A stretch of DNA of 64,000 bases from Flavobacterium sp. LC2016-23 (GCF_009674775.1 NZ_WKKE01000017.1:1-64000), one strand, 5' to 3'; positions 36,189-46,039 are shown, counted from the first letter of the stretch. The notes: generated by a model not told the origin, from the sequence alone. Numbers and translations are program-made.

Positions 36189-37586
36189 TTATTCTTTTCT
36201 GTGTTTTTCAATATAATTTTTCACCATTTTTTTTGACCAGACCACCGGAAATAAATCTTCGATTAGAATGTAGTTGTCAAAATTTAAACGTAAGCCGTTG
36301 CTTAAGTGAAATTTTGCCTTTGTATTGTCCTGAATCATGAAATACAATCCGGCCAGACGATATTCGATTTCGTTTTCTTCAGGGAAATATTCGGATGCTT
36401 GTAATAAAGTCTGAATAGCACTGTCAAATTCACCTAAAAACTGCAAAATATCAACCCAGAATAACCAGGTGTCCAATCCGTAATCACCAAATTCAACCGC
36501 TTTTCTGTATCCAAATTCAGCTTCCTCAAAGAAGTTCATTTGTTTGTTGATCGTGGCATAACGTTTCCAGTACAAACGGTTCTGATTGTCGATTGCCAAT
36601 GCTTTGTTGACAAAAAATAAGGCTTTTTGGAAGTTTTTCTGGCGAACGTGAAAATCAGTTATGGCAATCCATCCTTTATCTAAAAGCGGATCTTCATGCA
36701 CGGTCTGATTGTAATATTGTAATGCTTTGGCAAAATTGCCTAATTTCTCGTAACATTTTCCAATACGCAATAAGGCATACGAGGTCGCATCGTCTAATTC
36801 GATGGTGCGGTTGTAGCTTTCAATTGCTTTTTTGTATTTTTTCAGACGTTCGTACGCTTTTGCTTTTTCCATGAAAGCGCCCAGAAATTCGTCGTCAATC
36901 AGGGTAGCGTAATCAAATGCACGAATGGCATTTTCGTATTCCTTCACGCCATAATGCAGGCGCCCAAGCTGGTGCCAGGCAATTTCGCTGTATGGATTTT
37001 TATTGATGTAATCGTTCAGGTATACAATGGCTTCCTGGTTTTGATCTAAAAATTCAAAACAGTAAACCACATTGTACAGTGCAGACTGATCTTCTAAATC
37101 TTCTTCGAGACATTTGATAAAACTGTCTTTTGCCATCTCGAGATTATCCATAAAAAGATATTCCATTCCGATTAAGTTGTACACGTCAGCATAATCGTCT
37201 GTATATTGCAGGGCAATTTTAAGCAATTCTACCGCTTTTTCATGTTGATCTCTCTTGGAACAGATATTGGCTTTCTGGATGTAAATTTCCTCGTTGTTAG
37301 GTTCAATTGCATACAACTCATTTAAAAGCTTTTCAGCGATATCAAGTTTGTCGTCGTAAACCAGCATTTCTACTTGTACTAATTTTAAGCCCGTAGATTT
37401 TGGATGTTGGTCTAATGCAAGTTTTAAGGCCTTTTTTGCTAAATTAGCCTTGCCTATATCCAAATAATGAAGAATAATTTCTTCAAATTCTTCAGAATCA
37501 AAAAAGAGTACTTTGTTCGTTTTTAACATCGACTCAAATTTGGATAAGGATAGGTTATAATCTTCTTCTTCGTTGCTTAATTGCAT
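36189..37586 (-). CDS. Tetratricopeptide repeat protein
   Basis: A cytoplasmic 465-residue protein, nearly all TPR units (for example ALKLALDQHPKSTGLKLVQ, AIRAFDYATLIDDEFLGAF and AIESYNRTIELDDATSYALLRIGKCY). It has no signal peptide. It abuts aroE with no gap. TPR scaffolds of this type occur next to aroE in related bacteria, but no role in the shikimate pathway is evident. Confidence 0.85.
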   Translation of the reverse strand: MQLSNEEEDYNLSLSKFESMLKTNKVLFFDSEEFEEIILHYLDIGKANLAKKALKLALDQHPKSTGLKLVQVEMLVYDDKLDIAEKLLNELYAIEPNNEEIYIQKANICSKRDQHEKAVELLKIALQYTDDYADVYNLIGMEYLFMDNLEMAKDSFIKCLEEDLEDQSALYNVVYCFEFLDQNQEAIVYLNDYINKNPYSEIAWHQLGRLHYGVKEYENAIRAFDYATLIDDEFLGAFMEKAKAYERLKKYKKAIESYNRTIELDDATSYALLRIGKCYEKLGNFAKALQYYNQTVHEDPLLDKGWIAITDFHVRQKNFQKALFFVNKALAIDNQNRLYWKRYATINKQMNFFEEAEFGYRKAVEFGDYGLDTWLFWVDILQFLGEFDSAIQTLLQASEYFPEENEIEYRLAGLYFMIQDNTKAKFHLSNGLRLNFDNYILIEDLFPVVWSKKMVKNYIEKHRKE

Positions 37587-37748
37587 ACTTTGTTTTATTT
37601 GAAATTAGCCTGTTATAAAATTAGGCAACCATATTAGTGTTGAGAGGAACGGGAATCAATTGTTTTGAACAATTTAATTAACAATACGGACAGAATTTCT
37701 ACTCTGTTTTAAGTTGTAATCTTTTGATTTGTGAAAGAGTACCGGGTA

Positions 37749-38945
37749 TTAAACTTTTTTTTCTTTTTTCATTATTTCATCCATAACGTTTAAAATTATG
37801 GCACAGCCTTCTTTTATTTCTTCTTCCGAAATGGTTAATGGCGGTGTTATTCGTATGGCGCATCCTTCAAACAGCAACCAGAACAATATAAGCCCTTTGT
37901 CCTGACAATTTAAAATAACCTCGTTGGTTATTTCGGCAGTTTCGGTCATTGCGGCTAGCATTAATCCTTTTCCTCTAACTTCCTTTATCAAAGGATGTAC
38001 CAAAAGAGATCTGAACAGTTTTTCCTTCTCTAAAGCTTCCTGCATTAAGTTTGTTTCAGTTAATTCCTGCAAAGTAGCTAAACAGGCTGACGCAATGACA
38101 GGATGACCTCCAAAAGTGGTGATATGACCCAGTTTGGGATTTTCGGTTAAAAGGTCCATTTTTTCAGCCGAAGCCGTAAAAGCACCCACAGGCATTCCGC
38201 CACCCATTCCTTTTCCCATTACCACAATATCAGGAACAACATCGTAATTCTGAAAGCCGAAAAGTTTTCCGGTTCTTCCAAAACCGGGCTGAATTTCATC
38301 AACAATCATCATCGCTCCAACTTCATCGCAGCGTTGGCGTACTTTCTGAAGAAAATTATCATGAGGCTGAATAAATCCGGCGCCTCCCTGGATCGTTTCC
38401 AAAAGAATAGCTGCGGTTCGGGTGGTTATTTTTTGTAAATCGGCTTCATTGTTAAAAGTAATAAAATCCACGTCAGGAAGCAATGGTCTAAAAGCCTGTT
38501 TGCGTTCTTCAAACCCCATCACACTCATTGATCCCATCGTATTCCCGTGATACGCATTATGACACGAAATAAGCTGACTGCGTCCAGTGGTTCGCTTTGC
38601 GAGTTTCAGGGCTCCTTCGATGGCTTCTGTGCCTGAATTGACCAGATAGGTTTTATTAAGGGATTCCGGAAGGAATGAAGCCAGCAACTTGCAATATTGA
38701 ACAGCCGGACTTTGTGAATATTCGCCGTACACCATGACGTGCGAGTATTTATCTAACTGATCTTTTATGGCCTGATTGACTCTCGGGTGCTGATGCCCTA
38801 ATGTACAGGCGGAAACTCCGGCAACAAAGTCTAAATATTTTTTATCGCTCGTATCGTATATGTAAGAACCAATGGCATGTGAAACTTCCATTCCTAAAGG
38901 GTATGGGGAAGTTTGTGCCTGGTATTTTATAAAATCTGAATTCAT
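37749..38945 (-). CDS. Class III PLP-dependent aminotransferase
   Basis: The enzyme moves an amino group using pyridoxal phosphate. Motifs are YLVNSGTEAIEGALKLA (PLP phosphate), VDEIQPGFGRTGKLFGF and VVMGKGMGGGMPVGAF with the PLP lysine. The substrate cannot be told from sequence; ornithine or acetylornithine-type aminotransferases are the nearest group. The start at 38945 (MNSDFIKYQAQ) is chosen because the 39 extra codons up to 39062 run through an intergenic repeat and lack family similarity. It lies downstream of the OstA-like gene. Confidence 0.88.
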   Translation of the reverse strand: MNSDFIKYQAQTSPYPLGMEVSHAIGSYIYDTSDKKYLDFVAGVSACTLGHQHPRVNQAIKDQLDKYSHVMVYGEYSQSPAVQYCKLLASFLPESLNKTYLVNSGTEAIEGALKLAKRTTGRSQLISCHNAYHGNTMGSMSVMGFEERKQAFRPLLPDVDFITFNNEADLQKITTRTAAILLETIQGGAGFIQPHDNFLQKVRQRCDEVGAMMIVDEIQPGFGRTGKLFGFQNYDVVPDIVVMGKGMGGGMPVGAFTASAEKMDLLTENPKLGHITTFGGHPVIASACLATLQELTETNLMQEALEKEKLFRSLLVHPLIKEVRGKGLMLAAMTETAEITNEVILNCQDKGLILFWLLFEGCAIRITPPLTISEEEIKEGCAIILNVMDEIMKKEKKV

Positions 38946-38949
38946 TTTT

Positions 38950-39276
38950 TTTCTTAAGGGTCTAAGTGGCTGAGATACTAAGGTTCTGAGTTTTTTAGTC
39001 TCAGTCTCAGTTTTCAGTCTCAGTAAAAATTGAAAACCGTGACTGCGACTGTCTAACTGCAACTAAATTTAACCGCAAAGATCGCAAAGTTTGCACAATG
39101 TTCGCAAAATTTCAGGTCAAGTTTAGATTATTAAAAAGCAAAGATCGCAAAGCTTTGTAAACTGAAAACTGCGACTGTGACTCTGAGACTGCAACTCTAA
39201 GACTGCAACTCTAAGACTGCAACTCTAAGACTGCAACTCTAAGACTGCAACTCTAAGACTGCGACCGAAAACCGCG
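38950..39276. repeat. Repeat cluster including a 14-bp tandem array
   Basis: The gap has CTAAGGTTCTGAG units, then CAGTCTCAG units, then TTTGCG-class copies (39065-39165). At 39187-39256 the unit GACTGCAACTCTAA is present five times perfectly, with partial copies on each side. No gene is seen. Confidence 0.88.
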
Positions 39277-39277
39277 A

Positions 39278-40957
39278 CTATTTCTTAGAAGCACCTTTTG
39301 TCGTCGCTGGCTTAGCTGTACTTGTTTTCGCAGTCGGTTTCTTTTTATCGTAATCCAATGTCTCTTTCCTGATTTTCATCGGGACATTTTCTTTGGCGTC
39401 TTCGTCTTTTCCTTCTTTGACTAATTTATCATTGAGCTCATTTTCTTCGGAAGTGAAAATATCATCTTTAGACTTTATCCGTTCATCACCACGCCAGACC
39501 AGACCTCTTAATTTACGTGCATTTTCGGGCAAATCGGCTTCGGGATAAATATCTCCGTCGACTTTGTTGAAAAATGTAATGGTTTCAATGGCATTATTCT
39601 CTAAAATCATATTGATTTTACTACTCACATTTTTATTGATACCAATGAGTTCATGATCATCATTTCTCATATAATAAATGACTTCGGTATTTTTGATCAC
39701 ATCGACGTCATGTAATTTGCCTTCCCTGAATTTTCCAAATAAATTGAGACCTTTTACCTGGTTAAATCCGGTTCCAAGTGTATCCCGCGAGACAATAAAG
39801 GTATTGTTGAGTACTTTTAAGGAATCTATTTTTCGGGTCTTGTTATCTCCGATTAAATGCATAATGTCTCCGGTTATCTGACTTTCACCATTCCAAAGGA
39901 TTGGATTACCGATCAGTTTTGTCAAAGCTGTTTTTGAATTGGAATGAATCGAATCACATTTTCCGCTCATATCTGTTTTATAAAAACGAACATTGTTAAA
40001 AGCTCTCAGAATTCGTTCGCCCGGTTTTCCTGTAACCATTAGTTTTTTTCCGTGAATGTAAACGGAATCATTATCTACAAAGTTCACAGCAACAGCTCTT
40101 TTGGTGACAAACATCGAATCCTTTAGCTTGAAAACTTCGGCATAATGTCCTTTTACAATTCCGCGGTTTATAGAATCGGTAATTTTTACATTTCGGGTTG
40201 CTGATGCAAATTCAGTATTTCTATTGTAAAACAAACTATCTCCTTCAATGCGCCTGTCGTCGTACTTTATGTATGATTTTCGGAGTAAATGGGCCAGATT
40301 TTTCTTGGTATCGTAAAATCCTTTTTCGGTATAAATATAATTAGCCTTGCTGGTAATCGTCGAGGGACCAAACAAATAACTATGTCCTGAATTACTGTAA
40401 TAATCCAGATGATTTGATTTGATAACGTATTTCGGATTGGTAAGAACCACCGAGGTCAGAAATTGAAATTTTTTCTGGGCGACATAATAGCGCCCTGATT
40501 TACTAACTAAGGTATTGTCTTTATTAACGATTGTTCCTTTCGAATTATAAAAAACTTCCTGAACATTTCGGTCAAAGTTGATCGTGTCGGTTTGCAAAGT
40601 GGCATCCGGTGAGGTCATAACAGCATCTCCGGTAGCAAACGCTTTTTTCATATTACCATTATATTCGGCGTATTTACTGTTAAGATACAAGGTATCCCCC
40701 TGTACTAACTGTACATTTCCAAACGCTTTTAAATAGTTTTCCTTTTGAAAAAAATAAGCTTTGTTGCAGGTAAGCACAACGCCGTCATGATTGACTTTTA
40801 CATTTCCGGTTAACAAAAGCGCGTCGGGCATTGCGATTTGATCAACATCAGAAAAATCAGCATTCTCGACAATGATTTTTTTAGGCGTTTGCGCAAAAAT
40901 GCTTTGAACACTTAAAACAAGTAAACAATAAGATATGAAAAAGAGTAATTTCTTCAA
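39278..40957 (-). CDS. OstA-like (LptA/LptD N-terminal type) exported protein
   Basis: A signal peptide ends at SIFAQ (about residue 23). The rest is beta-rich and repetitive in the OstA style, with units such as ADFSDVDQIAMPDALLLTGNV, ALATGDAVMTSPDATLQ-like segments and YLFGPSTITSKANYIYTEKG. OstA-like domains carry lipopolysaccharide across the periplasm in LptA and LptD. At 559 residues it is larger than LptA but lacks the LptD barrel. It ends in a Lys/Thr/Ala-rich tail (about 535-559). A role in lipopolysaccharide export is inferred from the family. Confidence 0.82.
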   Translation of the reverse strand: MKKLLFFISYCLLVLSVQSIFAQTPKKIIVENADFSDVDQIAMPDALLLTGNVKVNHDGVVLTCNKAYFFQKENYLKAFGNVQLVQGDTLYLNSKYAEYNGNMKKAFATGDAVMTSPDATLQTDTINFDRNVQEVFYNSKGTIVNKDNTLVSKSGRYYVAQKKFQFLTSVVLTNPKYVIKSNHLDYYSNSGHSYLFGPSTITSKANYIYTEKGFYDTKKNLAHLLRKSYIKYDDRRIEGDSLFYNRNTEFASATRNVKITDSINRGIVKGHYAEVFKLKDSMFVTKRAVAVNFVDNDSVYIHGKKLMVTGKPGERILRAFNNVRFYKTDMSGKCDSIHSNSKTALTKLIGNPILWNGESQITGDIMHLIGDNKTRKIDSLKVLNNTFIVSRDTLGTGFNQVKGLNLFGKFREGKLHDVDVIKNTEVIYYMRNDDHELIGINKNVSSKINMILENNAIETITFFNKVDGDIYPEADLPENARKLRGLVWRGDERIKSKDDIFTSEENELNDKLVKEGKDEDAKENVPMKIRKETLDYDKKKPTAKTSTAKPATTKGASKK

Positions 40958-41040
40958 GGGATTAATTTTTTGTCAAATTTATGAAAAAGGTTACAACCTT
41001 TCTTGATATTAGGATTAAATTATAATTTTTAGGTACAGAG

Positions 41041-41190
41041 GTTCAAAGTGGCAAAGGTTCAAAGTGGCAAAGGTTCAAAGTAGCAAAGGTTCAAATTGAC
41101 AAAGGTTCAAAGTGGCAAAGGTTCAAAGTGGCAAAGGTTCAAAGTGGCAAAGGTTCAAAGTGACAAAGGTTCAAAGTGACCAAGGTTCAG
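41041..41190. repeat. 16-bp tandem repeat array
   Basis: The unit GTTCAAAGTGGCAAAG is repeated nine times (41041-41184) with a few substitutions. The array lies in a 560-bp gap (40958-41517) that has no gene. Shorter CTTTGAACCTTTG units at 41260-41295 are inverted relatives. The rest of the gap is AT-rich. Confidence 0.93.
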
Positions 41191-41517
41191 AGGTGTATTA
41201 GGTATTGGTAGAGACACACAACAGTATGTCTCACATAAAAATAATCAGTGAAAAAACTTTGAACCTTTGCATCTCTGTAACTTTGAACCTTTATTAAGTT
41301 ACCAACAAAAGATAAAACTATTTCGTTGTAGTTTTGCTTTTTGACGTTTAATGAAAATCAATTTCTTTTGAGTTTTAAAAATTAGTTTAAATTTAAAAAA
41401 TCGTTTCTATTGATTTGATGAAATAAACTTTAAAAAATAAATTTCAATTTTATTACGATTGGAATTTAGGATTTAAATATTGCATTTTCTTTTCTGTGAA
41501 ACAGTTTAAAAATAATT

Positions 41518-43386
41518 ATGAAAAATAATAGAATTTGGGTTGCAGGAATAGCTGTAGCGATGCTGTTTACGGCATGTAAAACAAAAGATTTGAAAATGAA
41601 TACAGCTAACGAAGAAGTTCTTGCCGATAGGAAAATTGTCGTGTATCAGGTTTTTACGCGTTTATTCGGAAATAAAAATACGACCAACAAACCCTGGGGA
41701 ACCATTGAAGAAAACGGTGTCGGGAAATTTAATGATTTTACAGATAAGGCATTGCATGAAATTAAGGATTTAGGCGTTACCTACATTTGGTATACCGGAG
41801 TGCCGCATCATGCTTTGGTTCGGGATTATACGGCTTACGGAATTTCAAATGATGATCCGGAGGTGGTGAAAGGCAGGGCTGGTTCTCCTTATGCCGTAAA
41901 AGATTATTACAATGTAAATCCTGATTTAGCGGTAAACCCTGCCAATCGCCTTCAGGAATTTGAAGATTTGATTGCACGCACCCACAAAGCCGGCCTGAAA
42001 GTAATTATTGATATTGTACCCAATCATATTGCCCGTAAATACGAAGGAAAAAACAATCCGGAAGGTGTTCGCGATTTTGGTGCTGACGATGATGTAAATG
42101 TGGAATACAGCAGAAACAATAATTTTTATTATATTCCGAACGAGCATTTTCAGATTCCTGACGGAGATCTTCCGTTAAATGGAGAAAAAAATCCTCTTGT
42201 TGATGGTGTTTTTGATGAAAATCCGGCAAAATGGACCGGAAACGGATCGCGTAAAGTAAAACCGGATCAGAATGACTGGTATGAAACCGTAAAAGTAAAT
42301 TACGGAATCCGTCCGGATGGTTCAAAAGATTTTCCGGAGCTTCCGGCTGGTTTTGACCAAAAATCCGCTGCCGAACATTTTGCTTTCTGGCAGGATAAAG
42401 ACGTGCCCGATTCCTGGAAAAAATTTAAAGCAATCGCTTTGTACTGGACAGCAAAAGGAGTCGATGGCTTTCGTTACGATATGGCCGAAATGGTTCCGTA
42501 TGAATTTTGGAGCTATATGAATTCAGCTATCAAAATGAAAAACCCAAATGCTTTTTTACTGGCTGAAGTATATAATCCGAATGAATACCGCAATTATATC
42601 CGTTTGGGAAAAATGGATTATCTGTATGATAAAGTAGAAACCTACGATAAACTGAAAGACATTATTCATGGAAAATCTTCAACCGACGGTTTATCTGAAA
42701 TTCAGACGAGAATGCAGGATATCGAACATCATATGCTTCATTTTTTGGATAATCATGATGAACAGCGTCTGGCAAGTCCTGAATTTGCAGGAACTCCGGA
42801 AAGAGGAAAACCTCTAATGGTAGTTTCTACAACGATCAGCACATCACCAACAATGGTTTATTTTGGACAAGAAGTGGGAGAGGCAGGAAATGAAAATGCA
42901 GGTTTTGGAACACATTCGAGAACTTCAATCTTTGATTATATCGGTGTTCCGAATCATCAGCGCTGGATGAACGACGGAAAATTTGATGGAGGACAGCTTT
43001 CTGAATCAGAAAAAAACCTTCGGGATTTTTACAAAAGACTGCTGAATTTTTCGATTAAAAGTTCCGCTCTAATGGGGGATTTTCAGGAAGTTCAATCGGT
43101 CAACCGTAATAATGCGGGTTATAATGACTTCATTTATTCGTATGTTCGTTGGTCAGACAAGCAAAAGTTAATTGTTGTCGCCAATTTTTCTTCGGAGAAA
43201 ACAAGTGAGTTTGAATTGAAAATACCTTCTGATATTATTTCAAAATGGAAATTAAAAGACGGTTCTTATGTGCTTTTAGATCAGTTGTATTTAAAGAATA
43301 AAACCTATTTTGTGGTAAAGAATGGAGAAGGAGTGGCAAGAGTTACAATCGGACCGTCAGAATCTTTTATTTATGAAGTGGAATAA
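41518..43386 (+). CDS. Alpha-amylase family (GH13) lipoprotein
   Basis: A glycoside hydrolase of family 13 that cleaves or rearranges alpha-glucans. A type II signal peptide ends at LFTAC (Cys 20). The four GH13 regions are visible: IDIVPNHIAR (region I), GFRYDMAEM with the nucleophile Asp (region II), FLLAEVYNP with the acid Glu (region III) and FLDNHDEQR (region IV). Length 622 with a beta-sandwich C-terminal domain fits. No susCD genes are nearby, so it is not in a full starch locus; the exact substrate is unknown. Confidence 0.92.
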   Translation: MKNNRIWVAGIAVAMLFTACKTKDLKMNTANEEVLADRKIVVYQVFTRLFGNKNTTNKPWGTIEENGVGKFNDFTDKALHEIKDLGVTYIWYTGVPHHALVRDYTAYGISNDDPEVVKGRAGSPYAVKDYYNVNPDLAVNPANRLQEFEDLIARTHKAGLKVIIDIVPNHIARKYEGKNNPEGVRDFGADDDVNVEYSRNNNFYYIPNEHFQIPDGDLPLNGEKNPLVDGVFDENPAKWTGNGSRKVKPDQNDWYETVKVNYGIRPDGSKDFPELPAGFDQKSAAEHFAFWQDKDVPDSWKKFKAIALYWTAKGVDGFRYDMAEMVPYEFWSYMNSAIKMKNPNAFLLAEVYNPNEYRNYIRLGKMDYLYDKVETYDKLKDIIHGKSSTDGLSEIQTRMQDIEHHMLHFLDNHDEQRLASPEFAGTPERGKPLMVVSTTISTSPTMVYFGQEVGEAGNENAGFGTHSRTSIFDYIGVPNHQRWMNDGKFDGGQLSESEKNLRDFYKRLLNFSIKSSALMGDFQEVQSVNRNNAGYNDFIYSYVRWSDKQKLIVVANFSSEKTSEFELKIPSDIISKWKLKDGSYVLLDQLYLKNKTYFVVKNGEGVARVTIGPSESFIYEVE

Positions 43387-43407
43387 AAATTGAATGAAGC
43401 TAAAAAG

Positions 43408-43442
43408 AAAAAAGCTGATACCATAATGTATCAGCTTTTTTT
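43408..43442. terminator. Bidirectional terminator between amylase and sod genes
   Basis: A perfect 14-bp stem (43408-43421 with 43428-43441), a 6-base loop and A/T-rich flanks serve the two convergent genes. Confidence 0.92.
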
Positions 43443-43447
43443 ATGAT

Positions 43448-44227
43448 TTATACTTTCTTGACCTTTTTTAAGGCTTCTATATAATTTTCGTTTACTTTCT
43501 CCCAATTAATGTGTTCGTAAAAAGCATCAATATAGCTTCCTTTTCTGTTTTGGTAGTCGAGATAATAAGCATGTTCCCAAAGATCTATGCCCATAATTGG
43601 TGTTCCGGGAACCAGAGCATTTTTCATTAAAGGATTGTCCTGATTTTCTGTGGTAGTTACCTGCAGTTTGCCCAGTTTATCCACTACCAGCCAGACCCAG
43701 CCAGACCCAAATTGTTTTGTGGCCTGTCCCTTAAACTGATTGGTAAGATTATTGAAAGAACCAAATTCCTTATCAATTGCACTTGAAAGAGTATCTTTAG
43801 GAGTTTGCTGTTTTGGTGTCAGAATATTAAAATAAAGCGTGTGATTGTAATATCCACCGGCATTCTGACGAAGTTTGGCATTATTAAGATCTAACTTTTT
43901 AAGAATATCTTCAATAGACATATTCTCAAATTCAGTAGAAACAATTTCCTTGTTTAAGGTATTGGTATACGTTAAATAATGCTTGGAATAGTGTGTTTCT
44001 AAAGTAAGAGACCTGATGCCGGGTGCTAATCCGTCATAAGAGAAAGCCAGTTTTGTAAGTGCAAAAGATCCCGGATCTGCTTTTACTTCATCCGGAGTTC
44101 CTATGATTATTTTCTCCTCTTTTGTGGGTAAAGGAACTTCTACAACTTCGGTTAGCTTATTGTCATTACAAGAAAATAATGCTAAGAATGAAGCTAAAAT
44201 ACTGAAACGAACAATGTTTTTCTTCAT
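43448..44227 (-). CDS. Superoxide dismutase (Fe/Mn), lipoprotein
   Basis: The enzyme converts superoxide to oxygen and hydrogen peroxide. The Fe/Mn fold is clear: THYSKHYLTYTNTLN with the first metal His, YYNHTLYFNIL with the second, and DLWEHAYYLDYQNRKGSYID with the Asp and third His. GSGWVWLVVD is also typical. An N-terminal signal ends at LFSC (Cys 20), so this form is lipid-anchored outside the cytoplasm, unlike the usual cytoplasmic enzyme. Metal preference cannot be read with confidence. It is the last gene after the phospholipid cluster (8-bp gap to the acyl-CoA-binding gene). Confidence 0.9.
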   Translation of the reverse strand: MKKNIVRFSILASFLALFSCNDNKLTEVVEVPLPTKEEKIIIGTPDEVKADPGSFALTKLAFSYDGLAPGIRSLTLETHYSKHYLTYTNTLNKEIVSTEFENMSIEDILKKLDLNNAKLRQNAGGYYNHTLYFNILTPKQQTPKDTLSSAIDKEFGSFNNLTNQFKGQATKQFGSGWVWLVVDKLGKLQVTTTENQDNPLMKNALVPGTPIMGIDLWEHAYYLDYQNRKGSYIDAFYEHINWEKVNENYIEALKKVKKV

Positions 44228-44235
44228 AATGGGAA

Positions 44236-44505
44236 TTATTTTGCTGTTAGTGAATTTATGATTTCGATATAATGTTCTTTTGCTTCGTCAACGGATATAT
44301 GACTTATTTGCATCCAGGCATTTGTTTTGAAGGCGTCACGTAAATCAAAATTTTCAGAATGATTGTACACCGCAGTGCCGAAAGTCGCCTGCTTGTAATA
44401 GGCATACAGCCTTAACTGCACATCTTGCGGCAACGAAGCCTGTGTCATTTGTAAGGCAGTTTCTACGGCCTCTGAGAAACGAGTATCTAAATCTTTGATC
44501 GTCAT
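44236..44505 (-). CDS. Acyl-CoA-binding protein
   Basis: The 89 residues form the four-helix acyl-CoA-binding fold: RFSEAVETALQMTQA, LRLYAYYKQATFGTAV with the Tyr/Lys ligand contacts, and AWMQISHISVDEAKEHYIEII. It carries long-chain acyl-CoA in the cytoplasm. Such proteins are mainly known from eukaryotes but occur in Bacteroidota. It abuts psd (stop at 44506) in a lipid-synthesis gene cluster, which fits its role. Confidence 0.9.
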   Translation of the reverse strand: MTIKDLDTRFSEAVETALQMTQASLPQDVQLRLYAYYKQATFGTAVYNHSENFDLRDAFKTNAWMQISHISVDEAKEHYIEIINSLTAK

Positions 44506-45159
44506 TTAAGCTTTTGTAGCAATAATGGTTTTTCCTCCAATTGCTTTTTGGTTTAATTCTACATTAATTTGCGTACCTAAAGGTAAAAATAAATCTACTC
44601 TTGAACCAAATTTAATGAATCCTGCATCTGTTCCCTGAACCACCTGCATTCCTTCTTCTGCGTAATTTACAATTCTGCGGGCCAAAGCGCCGGCAATTTG
44701 TCTGTACAGGATTTGTCCGAAAGTTTCATTTTCGATGACAACAGTTGTTCTTTCGTTTTCTTCACTTGCTTTTGGGTGCCAGGCAACCAAAAATTTACCA
44801 GGGTGGTATTTGCTGAATTTGATAACACCATCCATAGCATAACGGGTTACGTGCACATTTATGGGTGACATAAAAATAGAAACCTGTAAACGTTTATCCT
44901 TAAAGTATTCGCCTTCGTAAACTTCTTCAATTACTACTACTTTTCCATCTACCGGAGCCAGAATATGATTGTCTTCTCTGATCGCAATTCTTTTAGGATT
45001 TCTAAAAAATTGTAAAATAATAATCAAAATCAAAACAGCTGCTATCTGAACAAGCATTCTCAGCCAGCTGATATCAATAAAACGATCAGCGATCAAAAGT
45101 ACGGCAACAGTAAAAACAGTACCTAATAAAATGGACGGGGCTCCTTCTTTATGAAACAT
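44506..45159 (-). CDS. psd: Phosphatidylserine decarboxylase proenzyme
   Basis: The enzyme makes phosphatidylethanolamine from phosphatidylserine. It belongs to the short form (217 residues), with two N-terminal membrane segments (about 8-50) and the self-cleavage site in IKFGSRVDLFLP, where Gly-Ser yields the pyruvoyl group. FMSPINVHVTR (about 91-101) is also typical. It overlaps cdsA by 11 bp. Confidence 0.94.
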   Translation of the reverse strand: MFHKEGAPSILLGTVFTVAVLLIADRFIDISWLRMLVQIAAVLILIIILQFFRNPKRIAIREDNHILAPVDGKVVVIEEVYEGEYFKDKRLQVSIFMSPINVHVTRYAMDGVIKFSKYHPGKFLVAWHPKASEENERTTVVIENETFGQILYRQIAGALARRIVNYAEEGMQVVQGTDAGFIKFGSRVDLFLPLGTQINVELNQKAIGGKTIIATKA

Positions 45160-46039
45160 AATATAAAATTTGGTAAAATAAATATATAATTGGTGCTACA
45201 AATATAACACTATCTAATCGATCTAAGATGCCTCCGTGTCCGGGCATTATCGAACCGCTGTCTTTTACACCGGCAATTCTTTTGAATTTTGATTCGATCA
45301 AATCACCGATCGTTCCAAAAACGCTTACAATTAGCGCAATAATAGTCCATATTAAAATAGACTTACCGCTAAAAGCAGGATTGGGCTGGATGTAAAATTT
45401 TGAAATCAAAAAGCCTGCAAAAGCAGCAAAAACAGCTCCTCCTAAAAATCCTTCTATGGTTTTTTTGGGAGAAACACGTTCGAATAATTTATGTTTACCT
45501 ATAGATTTACCTACCAGATAAGCAAAAGTGTCGTTCGTCCAGATCAGAATAAATAATCCAATGATAATTTTTGGATTGTAATCATTCGTACCGAAAGAAA
45601 TTTTTACAATAAAAACAAACGGTAATGTAATATAGCCTAACAGGTATAAGTATTTGGAGGAAATGCTTATTTTCTGAACAGAGTCATAAAACAGAAATAA
45701 GATACATTTAATGGCTATGACTATGGTAACGGCAAGTAATACCAAATCTAATTGCTTGATATTGGTTTCCAAATCAAAGTTTCCCTGAAACAGATCATTA
45801 AGGTAAAGTGTAGTTTGTTTGTTGTAGTGGCTGATTAATACAATAACGGAAAACAACAAGACGCCAAATAGAATCGAAAAGATTTTATTAAGATCGACCA
45901 AATTGGAAAATTCATAAATCGTAATAACCAGAAATATACCAAAAAGGATAATAAAGCTTTCGGTAGAAAACAAGATCGAAGTTAGTAACAAAGCGATATA
46001 AACAGCACCAGAAATGGTTCTCTTGAGTGTTTCGTTCAT
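45149..46039 (-). CDS. cdsA: Phosphatidate cytidylyltransferase (CDP-diglyceride synthase)
   Basis: This inner-membrane enzyme makes CDP-diacylglycerol from phosphatidic acid and CTP. It has seven or eight hydrophobic segments and the C-terminal signature GDLIESKFKRIAG, then SGSIMPGHGGILDRLDS. Length 296 is typical. It follows the LUD gene by 1 bp and overlaps psd, so the run LUD-cdsA-psd-ACBP-sod is probably one operon. Confidence 0.95.
   Translation of the reverse strand: MNETLKRTISGAVYIALLLTSILFSTESFIILFGIFLVITIYEFSNLVDLNKIFSILFGVLLFSVIVLISHYNKQTTLYLNDLFQGNFDLETNIKQLDLVLLAVTIVIAIKCILFLFYDSVQKISISSKYLYLLGYITLPFVFIVKISFGTNDYNPKIIIGLFILIWTNDTFAYLVGKSIGKHKLFERVSPKKTIEGFLGGAVFAAFAGFLISKFYIQPNPAFSGKSILIWTIIALIVSVFGTIGDLIESKFKRIAGVKDSGSIMPGHGGILDRLDSVIFVAPIIYLFYQILYYVS

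Noticed and set aside
38946..39062. N-terminal extension of the aminotransferase
   Set aside because: The 39 extra residues are encoded by intergenic repeats; the family start fits 38945.
41041..41190. CRISPR array
   Set aside because: The units are directly adjacent 16-bp copies with no unique spacers and no cas genes nearby.
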